Assembly (NCBI GenBank): GCA_023333565.1
Contig: JAJKFH010001531.1
Coordinates: 124,001-188,000 of the forward strand
DNA: 64,000 nt
From: Puffinus mauretanicus
Lineage: Eukaryota > Chordata > Aves > Procellariiformes > Procellariidae
Reading direction: 5' to 3'
The translations under genes were made by a program, and so were the position numbers. Every line of letters begins with the position of its first letter. The stretch's first letter is position 1. The notes below the pieces were generated by a model. The model made no database searches, was not told where the DNA came from, and was given only the letters and a program-made list of their open reading frames with translations. Shown here in pieces: positions 21,961 to 34,200 of the stretch.

Positions 21961-24900
21961 AAAGGATCTAGTCCTTGACAAAGCTCCTTGCGGAATGGGC
22001 TGATGATAGACTGATCAACAGAGAACAGAAGAATGTGACAGACACATTCCTTGTTGCTATTGCCTTGCCTGAGCCCAGAAGAGTTGTCTGTTTTCGGGTA
22101 GTTGGCATGTGGATGGGCAGAATGGGGTCACAGAAAGAAGCTGATGGATGGGATTGCAGAGAAAAGTTTGCAGGACTGAGCTTGTTGAGGGCCAGCATCT
22201 CTCTAGAAAAGTAGTTAACACAGTTAGTGGGAAAATATGAGATGGGCTAGGTTTTCGCTGGTGGACCAAAGCGCATTACTGATCTTGAAAGTTGGAGGAA
22301 TGATTATCTGACAGTCTTACTGTAGGAGAACCATAAGATAACGTCCTGTCCTTTGCACAGTTCCCTACTGTTGGCTTCTCACCCGAGTGTTACTTTTGAA
22401 CATTAAAGTCATCTTACCAGAAAAAAAAAACAGAAAAGAAAAAAGGTAGGGGGAAAAAAAGAAGGCTCTAAAACTTAGTTGAAGATGCTGAAAAGGAGTG
22501 TCATGCTGAGAGGCGAATGCATATAGAAAGAGAAACAGGAAAATGGGGCCCATTTCTTGGTATTAAGAATGATGATTCTTTTTTACACAATAAAATGAGG
22601 AGGAACAACAAAGCCATTCAATCCATTTGCCCACATACTCAGTTTTCAATTCGAGGTAAAACCATAATCAATGTTGGAGAGAGTCCTGCATCTGTGGTAC
22701 GTTGGTAAAGAAAATGAGCACTTAAAAAAAAATGGCTCTTGCCAACTCCCTTTGTGTTACAGCGAGGTTCTCAGCAGTTTCAGGCTGAGAAAAATACTGG
22801 AGACAGTTTGTTCCTTTAGCTTTTTAGGTAATTTTCATTATCGTTTGCTTTCAGGAAGGAGAATGGGAATGAGGTCTGTTTATAACTCTTGTCTTTAGGT
22901 GTTTCCAGCTGTGCATTTTCAGTGATTACTTGTATCTGCTTGCAGGTGAGGTGAGGTTTTGTGTGCTGTGCTATCAGGGAGGGCTTTCATACAGTGAAAA
23001 TTTCAAAGGCTGCTATAACCATTAATCCTAGGGTTATTCTTCTTTGCAATAGCATTTTTTTTCCCTAAAGAGTAGTCAGCTGTATAGTCCTCAAATAATA
23101 GTTTGCTAAATTCATCGCATGAGTTTTATGTGGGAAATGAATGGAGAAATATGGGTTAGCCAGTGAGGGAAGTATGTGTTGTTATGTTTTTTTTACTGGT
23201 ATTTACCCTCTTCAAATCCAAAATAAGATGAAAGATTAGCCAGACTTATAGAAACATCACTTTTTATGGAGACCACACATGGAAATGTTAGCCCAAAGGG
23301 TGAAATGGTGGTTGCAATAGAAACTGTGTAGTAACTATTATCATACAAGTATCTGTTAATGCTGACCACGTAATAAAGTTGTAAGTTAGCTAGAAATAGG
23401 ACTATGCATGCTACTCCCTGGGCTTCTAATAAAAGCATTTTAGTTAGAAGAGTGAAGCCACTTATGTGTCTGTTGCAAGAAAATGCTGAGGCTTATGTGT
23501 ATAAGCTTATTTGGGGTTTTCTGTTTCTAGAGGCATTTTAAGACTTAATAAGAAATCTGTTTTTTAAAAAAAAAAAATAAATCTGGATTTCTCTTTAAAT
23601 CTGAAATATCTTACACATATGCGAAGTGTCCGTTAGCCTATTTAATACTCTGAAGTTTTGATAAGACTGTTCATTAGAGAAGTCCTTGAAGATTTTAATT
23701 TTTTTTTTTTTATTCTGGGTAGTTGGTAGGGAGTTTGGGGGTAATATACTCACGTTTATTTTTTCAGAAGTGTTCAAAACTCACTTTCAAGTGCATACTA
23801 AAATGTTGAATATTAAGAAGTCTTTTCATTATACAGTATTATTTTGCTCTATCAGATTATCAGAAATACTCAGCAGAGCACCTGATTCTGTAGCCTTCAG
23901 AGGTGTGAATCAGCTTTATTGCCATTGATAGAAGAGCTTTGGTTTTTTTTATAGATGATTGCCTTGCGTGAACAAAATAACGATTGTTTTTTTTGTTACA
24001 TGGGATAAAATGCTGGGCCCTGACTTTGCAAGCAGTTTTAGGTAAACCTGCAAGCTTGCATTAATAGCTTTTGGGGGAGTTATGAAAAAAATTGAGCAGG
24101 ATGAAATATTTAAGAGTTTAGTCACTTATTATGGAGCAGCTTATTAAAACATAAAGTGATTAATGATCCCATTAAATCTCATTATGTCATCTTATGTTGT
24201 ATCAAAGGAAGCAATTAAACAAAAAGGTAATTGCCTCAGGTTAGCTCTTGAAAATGATAAGTATTTAATAGCTGGATTACAGAAAATTATATCTTTAGAA
24301 TTTATATAGGATACAGCAAACCAGCAGGTATTGTGCACTTTATTTACATCATGCAGAATTCCACAAACCTGATTAATGTGATGGATATATAATTACATAA
24401 TCTGATATTTACAAGTACATTAATTGGAACACGGAGATACCTCAGTATAATTTTGTATGTATCTACTTGCCCTTCTATCCTTATGGCTAATGGTACAGTA
24501 TGTTTTTTACAACTCATTTGCAGTATTTAAATTATTCTGATTTTTTAAAAAAATCTAAAAATATTTATTCATATATCAAAATAAATCATCAGTTTTGACA
24601 TAAGTTTCTAGTAACATCTTACATTTTTCCATTGAAAGTACATCCCATTGTTGGAGTACTGCATTTTAAAATGTGTATTGCATATGACACCTGTGGCTGT
24701 AGCTGTTAAATATGTAGCTAATGATGGTGCCAGCGCTATGATGTGTTCTTGAATTTCCTCTGTGAGCATGTCGATGCCCAGTGGGACTCCTCCTGCAAGG
24801 AGAGCCAGTGTTTTACACGGGGTCTGCAGAGCAATGAGTCTGCTTTGCTGGATTTTGTAGGAAGGACTGCACTGGAGGAGACAGGATGATATCATCTTAG

Positions 24901-26402
24901 AAATGTTATTATTAGAAATGTTATTCAAAGAGGAGGTGTATTTAAGAGCACGCTTTCTAAGTTTTTTGTGTGCTGGAAAAAGAAAAAAAAAATTCTTTTT
25001 GCTGATTGTTTACACTGTAAGCTCATTACTTACAAAATCTTTAATGTATTTGATGAGAACTAGTTAAAAGAATCATTTGTCGTACTGCAATACAGTACCT
25101 CTACTCACTGTGTGTCTGACTTCAAGGCGAAACTAAATGAAACAAGGATGGTTAAAGCAAAGACTAAGATAAGGTGACTTGAAAAGATTGAATATGAGGC
25201 TTGTAGCATTCTGGAAAGAAAGGAAGAATGGTACTAATGGAGATAAACAAAATAGAACCAAAAGATCTCGATCTGTTTTGTTAATTTACAGCAGCAAGAT
25301 GGAATTGGTGCAGTGCTTGCTTGTAGTATCATGAGCAGGCTCCAAATAATAGCAAGAAAACTCTGCAGGTGCTGAGGGTCTCATATATGACGGCAAATGC
25401 TGATTATGGGGAAGTAACATTTATCTACAAGTCTCTATAGCATGCAAGCCTCAGAGGCAAAGGAGTAATCGAGTGGTTTCCTATAACTAGAAATAATAGG
25501 ATAAGATTGAGGCAAAATTAGGCTTCATGTCTGAAGAAAGCCTAAAGCCACATTCTCTTAGTGGTAGAAGCTGTTTTGCAACAGGAGTAGAAGTTATTTT
25601 GTTACAGTTGTTCAGAACTAGGATGATAAAATAATGATTTTTTTTCAAAAGTATTTTTTTTAAAGTAGGATCCTTGATAGAGGCGTAAAGGGGATGACTT
25701 AATGTCTCCACTGTTATCTTAATTTTAGACAACAACAATACAAACCATACCACCAGATTGAAAGCTCATTAAATTGGAAACAAATGCCAAATATACGAAC
25801 CTCATTGTTATTTATCTTCCTGTTGGTGAAAATGTTTTCTGATCATCATGTGTGACGCAATAGAAATGTTGTGAAGTAAGAATAGGTATTGAAGAAATTG
25901 GCAGTGAAATGAGGTGCTGTGCTGAAGCTGTGACTTTGGATCTCTGCTCGTGCTGATGGAGCCTGGGCGTGAGGAGGTTGGGGTGATGCCTGCTGTAGGT
26001 GATGCCTTCTCGCACCAGGTGGGCGCAGTGGCTTCCTCCACTGTTCTCTGCAAGGTGCAGATTTGTTGTGTTTATTTGGGAGGTGGAACTTAAGAATTAA
26101 AGAGAGATTTATCTTTTTGTTTTGCTCTGGATGAAAGGAAATAGAATTACAGGCCTTTATCAGAATCAACCTCATGTTTGTATATGTAGGAGTCTTTATT
26201 AAATCCTCACTGGCAGTTTTACCCCAACTTGCTTGTCATCTTATTGACATCGATTGAAGCCTACATCCTAGCTAAAATATTGCCCTCTGTCATCTTCAGT
26301 GGGTAAAAATATTTCTATGAGTATATGAAAATCTTGGCTGAGTTGCAATTTCTTGCACCCTGGATTATTTTTAGACTTAAGTTCTCTGGTTTGTTTTTCT
26401 AG

Positions 26403-26456
26403 GATCCCCATGCTGAAGAGTTTGAAGACAAAGAATGGACGTTTGTCATAGAGAAT
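26403..26456 (+). CDS. EHBP1: EHBP1 exon, NT-C2 domain (about residues 87-104)
   Basis: This 54-bp exon is in phase 0 at both ends and encodes 18 residues, DPHAEEFEDKEWTFVIEN. It lies between TTTTTCTAG and the donor GTAAGC at 26457. It is an acidic loop plus a beta strand of the NT-C2 domain. The match to the remembered EHBP1 sequence is complete. A micro-exon of this size between 10-kb and 33.6-kb introns depends on strong splice signals, which are present. Confidence 0.97.
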
Positions 26457-26704
26457 GTAAGCTGGAATGTTGTTATGGTTTTTTTAATACGTGTAAGACT
26501 TAATCATTTAAAAGATTAAAGGGTGTCCAAATGCTGAAAAAGGCTTGAGTAAAATTTGAGCTGCTGAACCACAGTAAAGCCTTGCTCCGTAGTAATGAAA
26601 GGCTTGTTAAAATGCCTATTGTTACGTTACAATTAAAATACAGGAGAGGAGGGTACTGTACCACACTGCTTAAATTCCTTCCCTGTAAGCATCAGTCTTC
26701 CTTG

Positions 26705-26830
26705 CATTATTTTGCTATGAGCAGTGGAGTAAACAAGTTAGAGCTGGGTTATGACTCATTGTTTTATGGGTTATGACACATTATTTTTCCATGAGCAGGG
26801 GAGTGAACAAGTCAGAGCTGGGTTATGACA
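26705..26830 (+). repeat. 74-bp tandem duplication, 1.7 copies
   Basis: CATTATTTTGCTATGAGCAG at 26705 recurs with small changes at 26779. The GAGTGAACAAG(T/C)CAGAGCTGGGTTATGAC block that follows is nearly identical in both. The period is 74 bases and the second copy ends at about 26830. GGGTTATGAC also occurs a third time at 26768-26777. Confidence 0.9.
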
Positions 26831-26889
26831 TCTGTACATCCCAAATGGCAGCGCACCCTTCCAGGTTTTGAATGCCGCTCTTTAGCAAA

Positions 26890-27030
26890 GAGCGCAGTTT
26901 CATCACCTGCATTTTATAGGTGAGGAAATTGAGGCAGGGTGGAGAGGTGGGACCAGCCACAGTCACCTAAGTGAAGCGCAAGAGAGTCATGACGTGCCTC
27001 CTGCTCCCTGAGATCCCAGTCTCACTCTCT
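26890..27030 (-). repeat. MIR/CORE-SINE-like ancient remnant
   Basis: The plus strand contains ATTTTATAGGTGAGGAAATTG followed by AGGCAGGGTGGAGAGGTGGG and a CAGTCACCTAAGTGAAG block. The order and wording match the reverse complement of the ancient amniote MIR 3' half (TTTTACAGATGAGGAAACTG, GAGG, GGTCACACAGCTAG). The copy is heavily diverged and the boundaries are approximate. Confidence 0.5.
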
Positions 27031-30000
27031 CTGCGTGGGGGAGCCGTCTTGTCCACCCAGTGAGAACCCAAAAGGTGGCTCCTGTGAATCTCTGTCTCCT
27101 CTGAGTCAGGAGCTCCCAGAACTTCCCGAAGAGCTGAGCTCCTGAGGGCTGTACAAACAAGATGCTTTGCCAAACAACAGGGCTTAACATTGCATAGAGC
27201 AAGTGCTTCATGAAGTGCTTTCTTCCTTTCCCTTCTCTGCGTTGGGCTGCAGCTTCCGCTCTGGGGCTGCCTGGGCTGAAAAATGGGGGAGCTGCTTTAC
27301 CTTGAGTTTCCTTGAAGAGGAAACTTCTTTTTGAAATACATTTAAAAGGACTGTGGTATCAACACAGTGTGTTTATCTCTCATTAATACAGTTTGATTAT
27401 GGACTGTTTCTCAGTAGCATGATTTAATTTTCATTTATGTTGGTTTTAAACAAAAAAAAATATTGCTCTTCTATTGAGTCATAGTAGTACCACATAGCAC
27501 TGAAGTATGGGGAAGCAATGGAATTTTCATGTTATCTTCTTTGCCTAAAAATGCTGCTTTTTCTTTCTTGTTGATATCAGAAGTGATTTGGATGTCCAAA
27601 GCTAAGGTTTATTCTGATCGCCAGTGACTGAATATTCAAAAGGGCTGAAAGCAAAGTGCTTAATTTATACTTTTGTTTTTAAATGTCAAGTTTCTATTTT
27701 CATTTATGAGACTTATGAACACAAAACACAGTTTAGTTACTGTTTCCTGGAGTTTCCTTTTCTTTCTCACTTGGTTTATTTTAATCAGGGAAGTCTCCAT
27801 CACCAATTGTCACTGTACAAGTAACTCTGGATAAAACAATGTCAGTGTATTTCTCAGCCAACCCCTCTGGGTATAGTTGGATTTCCTGTGACGTTGCAGC
27901 AGACTTTTTTCAGACATTTATAGTGGGCATGTAGACTTCATGTCCTGCTTTATAACACATTGCTTTTTTTCACATGTCATCGTATGATATATAGAGGTGG
28001 CAGTAGTACATGTGCTGCATGCTGTTCTCGCTCTCTACCTCAAATCTTCTCCGAGCTGCAGAATGCTTGCAGGGTGGGAGGCTGCTTTGGTTGCTGTGCC
28101 CCAAAACGCAGCCTCTGCCAAAACAGATGGAGACGGTTCCAGTGTGTATCAGTGATGGAGTAATCTTTTGTTATGCGCAAACTTACTCTTTACAACCTCA
28201 GTTATGCCATTAGTTCATCCCACAAGAACTGCCAAATAGTCATTGGTAGGTAGATGTTTATCCTTAGGTTAGAGGATATATAAATATTATCCTCAGAATA
28301 ATAAATTTAATAAATAGTTTTACTGCAAAAATAATTGACAGCTAAAGCAACTATAAAACTGGTTGCTTTCAATCTCCTCTTTTTTTAAGATGAAACGCTA
28401 TTGAAAGCTGTAGATACTGCCAAAAAAACCTGGTCTGCAAGTATACTTGAAGATACGGAGAAACTCTTTTCCAAGAGTAACAGCTCCACTTAGTGGTGGA
28501 TGAAAATATGTTCATCTGTTCGAGCAAGTAACAAATGATCCAACAGCCGCTTGACATTTCAGAGCACAAAACACCTGCTTGTTCAAAATCTGGGAGCCGG
28601 GGAGGCAGGAGGTTGATCTTCTCCCTCCCTAAATTGTCGACATTTACCCCTTTCAGGCTTAATGTACGGTTTTCCTGGTTTTAAAGGAACGTATTTAACA
28701 TCGAACGTGACAGGGACAGGTCACCTTTGGGAAGTGCAGGGACACTTACTTATAGTCCTTTGGGAGCTTTTCCTTTTTGTCCAGGTATGTTCTCTGCCCT
28801 CAAAGGCTGTAGGGTTTCCCTTCCTCCTTGGTTAGCAACACTTAGAATGCAAAATACTGAAGCCTGAAAAGTTCGTGGACATTCTTTCATTATGAAGCAA
28901 TCTGAATTCTGCTAAAAACATTTCTTTTGAGCTTTTTTTTATTACTATTAAACGTCAATTTCCAAAATAATTTTGTAATGCTTCAGTATGGCTGAGCAAA
29001 GATCAGCTAAAAGAGATATTTAGCTGAAGTTTGATGCCTCTGCTGGCAGATACTACCAAATTCAAAACAAGATTATTCTGGACTTTCAGAGGAATTTTTA
29101 AGTAGCGGTGAGGTGATTTGTGCAAGATAACCATGCTGTAAATGAAAATGAAGCAAGATATTTGGTTTTTTAGTTGTTTTTTTTCCTGGCTTGGGTTTGG
29201 TGTTTTCTTGTTCTCTTGGGGTTTTTTTTGTTTGTTTGTTTTTTAATCCTGCAAATACATGTACTTTGTGATCCATCACCTTTGATATTGTAGGATTTTT
29301 TTTCTAACTGTATTTTTAATGTCTTAGTCACTCTGTATTCTAGTAAGTGAACTTTTGTCATCTACTGTATGTCTAATCCATAAATAATTTGATCATAGCG
29401 TGGTTTCTTAATATTTAAATGTTGATATTAGTTTTCCATTAGCCTCTCCCATGTCTTCACTTCCTTCACAGCTGTGTTCTTTGTATATTTACTGCTAACT
29501 TTCTCATCTCTAATTTCATCTTTGTTTAACCACACTCTGTGTATTTGATTATCTGTTTTTTCTTCATGGGGCAGTTCTTGGAGTTGTCTTGTTTCTTGTG
29601 CTCTTTTGAATAATAATATTGGATGTTAAGATTGGCTGTTGCAAGTTGGAGAGCAAGAAATTCATAGCTAAGAATAAGACTTACCCATCTGTGGAGAGGT
29701 AATAGGCTTTCAAAATCTTACAGATTGGCATTTGTTTATTTTGCGTATTCAGTTTAGAGAACAAGGACTAGTTGCCTTCCATTTAAAAATATAAGCCGTT
29801 TCCTCTAGTAAGTGATTTTTCTTTCTCATTGCTCCTATGGGTAATTTGAACATGTGCTGTTTCCACGCTTCATTCCTTTCATTGTCTGAGCTCCAACTTC
29901 CAGTGTTAATTTTTTCAGCATTAACTTCTGATTTCTCTTATGAATGGCTTTCTTGGAGTTTCTGGTGTACCAGTGCTCAACAAAGAGCTTCTGCGTGGCA

Positions 30001-30994
30001 AGAGACTATAGGTACCAGGGAAAACTCTCACAAACAGCTTTAATGTCTCCACCAAACTTTCCGTGGGGTTTGCATGCTCTCCCATTTAAGTAAAAATGCA
30101 TGTTTCTAAATACATCTTTGTCTTTTAGCAGTAAAATAGCTTTCAAGTGAAGTGGCCTGTGCTGGGGCAATCGTTAAGCATTTCCTCAGAGGTGCCAGGA
30201 GGAGGGCAGCTGATGAGTTTTAGTCAACTTGAAATGAAGACTGCATCTCTAACAAGACTTCAGCTGACCTGAAGTTTGGGCTATGTTTCTTGATCTCTGC
30301 AGATTGTCTAGCTAATGGGAGAAGAAAGCGACAGGAGGGAAGGGTGGAGGTTTAAATCGGTCCAAATATGTTGAAGCTTTCACTGGCTCTATGTACAAAA
30401 CTTTGTCTAAAATAAAGGTAGCTGAAGTGATGGGAAAATGTCATTTTGCTTCCTAGCATGCTCAAAGCGTGGAAAAGCACATAAGAGCATCCATTGAGGA
30501 TGGACCATCACATTTGCCTGTTTGCTGACAGCTTTGTAGACAGCTACCTCCTACATTCTTAAATGAAATTGAAAAATTTATAGGATGAAAAATTTATAGG
30601 AGGGTAAAAGATTTGGTCTATGAAACAACTTTGCCAGGTTTTTGTAGAAAATGTTTTTTGAGCCCAGATTTGTATTTCTAATAGCTGATAAATGGCGTAC
30701 TAGTATATTCTAAGGTTCATAGTAGGCTTCTGCATCTTCCCTCCTATGCCTTGTGTGTCACCTTTGTACATAGGTTATTTACAGGGCCCAGGGTTGTGGT
30801 GAGTGAGCCCTTTCCAGTAGCATCGATGTAATCAAGGCATTAGCAATCATCGCTGTATCCTGATACTAACCGTATTCCTCTTTTTATGTGGCAGGCCTAT
30901 TAAAACATGGTCTTTGCTAACAACAGAAGAGGACATCCCAGACCTGCTAATTTGGCAGGTGAATGGAGAAAAATGCCCTACCTGTTTTTGAAGC

Positions 30995-31290
30995 TTTGCT
31001 CATAGATTCATCTAGGCTGGGGCTGGAGGCAGCCTCACCTGGCCTGGCCTGTTGTCTCAAGGCAGCATCATTCCAGGCAAACACTTGTCTAAACTGTTTT
31101 TAAAAACTTTTTAAGATGGGGTCCCTGCAGCGTCTCCAGGCAATCTGTTCCAATGCTCCATTGTCCTTGCTGTTGGGAATCGTTCTGGCCTCGATCTCTG
31201 TCGGTACAGTTTAAGGCTACTATTCCTTGTCTTACCAATTACAGCTATGGAGAACAGATTCTGCTTTCTGTGTGGCTGGAGGCTCCCTCC
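30995..31290 (-). mobile_element. Old CR1 LINE fragment
   Basis: The order of diagnostic blocks matches the CR1 3' end read in reverse: a degraded terminal CATAGATTCATCTAGGCTGG, then GATGGGGTCCCTGCAG, CTCCAGGCAATCTGTTCCAAT, and GTACAGTTTAAGGCTACTATTC. Divergence is high, so this is an older subfamily than the copies at 8584, 48186 and 61010. It lies antisense to EHBP1. Confidence 0.75.
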
Positions 31291-34200
31291 TTTCTTCTTG
31301 CCTCTGACTAATCAACCACAATAATGTGATAGTGATTACACATGGGATTTCATTTCCTTTGATTGCATTAGCAGATCATTAGCATTCTCTTTCTAAGGAC
31401 TCATTTATGTGAGTGAGTGTTTCAGCATCCTGCTCCGCTTGCGCTGCCCATTGCTTTCAGGGCTAGCAGCGCCCTGCTCTGCCTTCACACCATCACCTGC
31501 CTGGTGAAGCATTGCCCTGAATTTCCAGGCTATTCTTGTATTGAGATCTTGGAAACTGAATTCGCTTCCGTACCTATCCTTTCTAGGGAGTCTTCCAAAA
31601 TGTTTTGATGTCCCTTCTTAAACCGGTTTTCTAACAGTGCCTTTTGAACATTACGGTAATGAATGGTGAAGAAAACCATGCCAACCTTTCAAGGCTGACA
31701 GTGATTTATTGTCAGATGTACATCCTTCTGTGAGACACATCCGTGCTTCCAGTCATTTTTTTATATCTTAACCAATAAGGCTATTCTCAGTGATTTCTCC
31801 AGAAAAATATGTCCAACGAAGCTGCTGAACTGAGAAAAAAGGAGTTTAGTGTTTACTGTTCATGCTAGCCTATAGCAAACAGTTATAAAGAATAACAAGT
31901 TTAAGCTGGAAAACAAGATCTCTCTTTTCCTCTTGTCTATTGCTCTTGCGTAACTTCAGGAACCCTAACCCAAAAGGAGTTCTGAACTGGCCTCTGCTCA
32001 AATATGGGCAAAGCCTCAAAATGAAAGAAACATTAGAAAAAGTTGCACAACATTTGACATAATCTAGTTTCATTTTATTGGTACAAGTGCATTGTTTTGG
32101 GGTTTTTTTCCCCCTAGAAATTCTATGCTTATGATTATTTCTCATTTTGAATGCGCTAAATCATGTTATATCACTCACAGGTTTGGAGAGATTATTTCTC
32201 TCTCTTAAAATGCCCATCTGTTAATTTTAGGCATGGCAACACAAATAAAGGTGATAAATAATGTGAAAGTAATGGGAATGAAGAGGGCAGGTGGATAGGA
32301 TGTAGAAATTAATGTTTCTAGTCTTCAATGTGACTGATTTTAAATGTGATACAATAAAATGAGGTATTAGCAAGAAGTTAAGTTTTCATCAGATACAGCC
32401 CTGAATATGTTGTTTTACCAAATGAGGCTTTTCAAGAAATAGCAGTTTATTTGAATTTGAACAGTAATTAGCCCAGGATTTTGGTAAAATCAGACTTTTA
32501 TACTCGGTATTTAAATCCCTTTACTACAGCAGTGCTGCGACACTAACTTTGCAAAAGCAAGTTTTGCTTTACATCAGAATAAAAGTCCAAGTCTAGATGT
32601 CAAATCTTCCCCCCTGTTTCTGGAAATAAATGTTGGGAGGCAAATGCCAGCGTAGCATAGTGAATTGAAATTCTGAGTACTGTCAGCGCCGTTTGCAGAA
32701 AGAACCTGGGGAAAAAGACTGGCATATGGAATAAGATGATTCCTTATTTTGCTGATCAGTTGCTTTACCAGAATTTACTACAAAATCTTGGCTATCTCTT
32801 CTAGTGCATCTTTGGAGCATGTGGGAGCTTAAGTTTAAATTGGCTATTTGCTTTATTTAAAAAAAAGTAATCAAAAAAGCTCTATCAATCGTTTTATGTT
32901 TTCTAATTGAAATAAATTTTTGCTTAAAATAAGAACCGACCAGGTTAGCCTTTTTCTGAATTAAATGTCTGCATTTAATACATTTAGAATAGGAAGCTCA
33001 TAGTTCAGACATGCTTTCCTGGTCCTTTAATTCCCCTGTCATATTCTGCTGTATGTGATTATGTGAACTGTGACTGTCTGTGCAAATTAGGCTGGGTATT
33101 CTGGTCTAGATATAGCTAGGAATTAAATGCTGCTTTGTCAGCCATCTCACTTTTGCTCTGCTTTAAATGTAATAGAGAATCAGAAAACTTGTTTTACTTT
33201 TAGTTTTGGCTTACATTAAATATTTAGCGCTTTGTTCTAGTTGAGAAATCTCTGAGATTAGGTTTTTGAAGCAAAACTTGCAGAAATCGTCGTCTTGATT
33301 GGCTGCTCTGGCTCTGAAGGAGACAGGGCAGGAAATCTTTCTAGGAGGCCTGATCCTGTGTTTTTTCAATAACACATTCTTGTTTCTTGTGCGCACCACG
33401 ATGGTGTTTCTGTGCAATTTTAACTAAAAGTAGAACACAATAAGAGGCAGGCTCTCGGTTTTGGTAAGGAGTGGGAGGGGAGTCTGCACACAAAGCGAAT
33501 TACCCTGGTTTAGGGTAGATGTCTGGGAGTGGGTGAGTCTCCTGTCTGTCTGCACTGACTCTGCTTAAACAACCCCCTTACATTAGGCACCTTCTCTGAA
33601 AATTACAGAAGATAATGGGAGCGGTTGCACATTTGAGTTCTGCTGGAGAAACTTTACACCAAATGCTGTAGGACAAGTAAGTTACCACCTGTATTTAGTG
33701 CAAGTGCTACGTGAGCAAGGCATGAAAGACGGGGCAGGGGGGGTTTCCCCTCTGTATGGCACAGCACGCAGAGGGGAGGCACCAGCGGTCCTGGATTGAG
33801 GTAGGCATCATGAGGGCAAGGGCTGTGTAAGCTTTTCTGAACAGCTTTGTCCATTCATTCATATTCTGACCCGCAGCCACCCCCGTATCCTCAAGCAAAG
33901 CCTGCTAGTTGCTTCAAATGGTGTGCACTCATGCTGTACTGCTGTTTAGTCTGCAATGGACGTTTTACTTCTGACCAAAACAAGTCTGTGCCCAGATCCC
34001 CTGAAATTAGGGGCATCACTAATCCTTTTTATCATTCATATGTAATAATCTATTAAACCAGAGCCATGAGATGACAAAAATCTTATCTAAATGAGAATTT
34101 TAGATGAATTGTTGAAAGAACTTTTAATATCTAATTAACTTTTTACACTTTTACTACCTTATTTATCTTGAATCAGTAAAATAGAGTATGAAATGTGAGT

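Larger units (their letters stand above)
16369..26402 (+). other. EHBP1: EHBP1 intron (10.0 kb)
   Basis: The donor is GTATG at 16369 and the acceptor is TCTAG at 26398-26402 after GGTTTGTTTT. Contents are a 29-T run at 17379-17407, an A/C-rich tract at 20458-20523 and a solo LTR at 21457-21960. Apart from these I see ordinary AT-rich intron. The short open frames near 17900-18200 and 18600-19000 lack recognisable protein features. No CR1 copy is recognisable in this intron. Confidence 0.88.
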
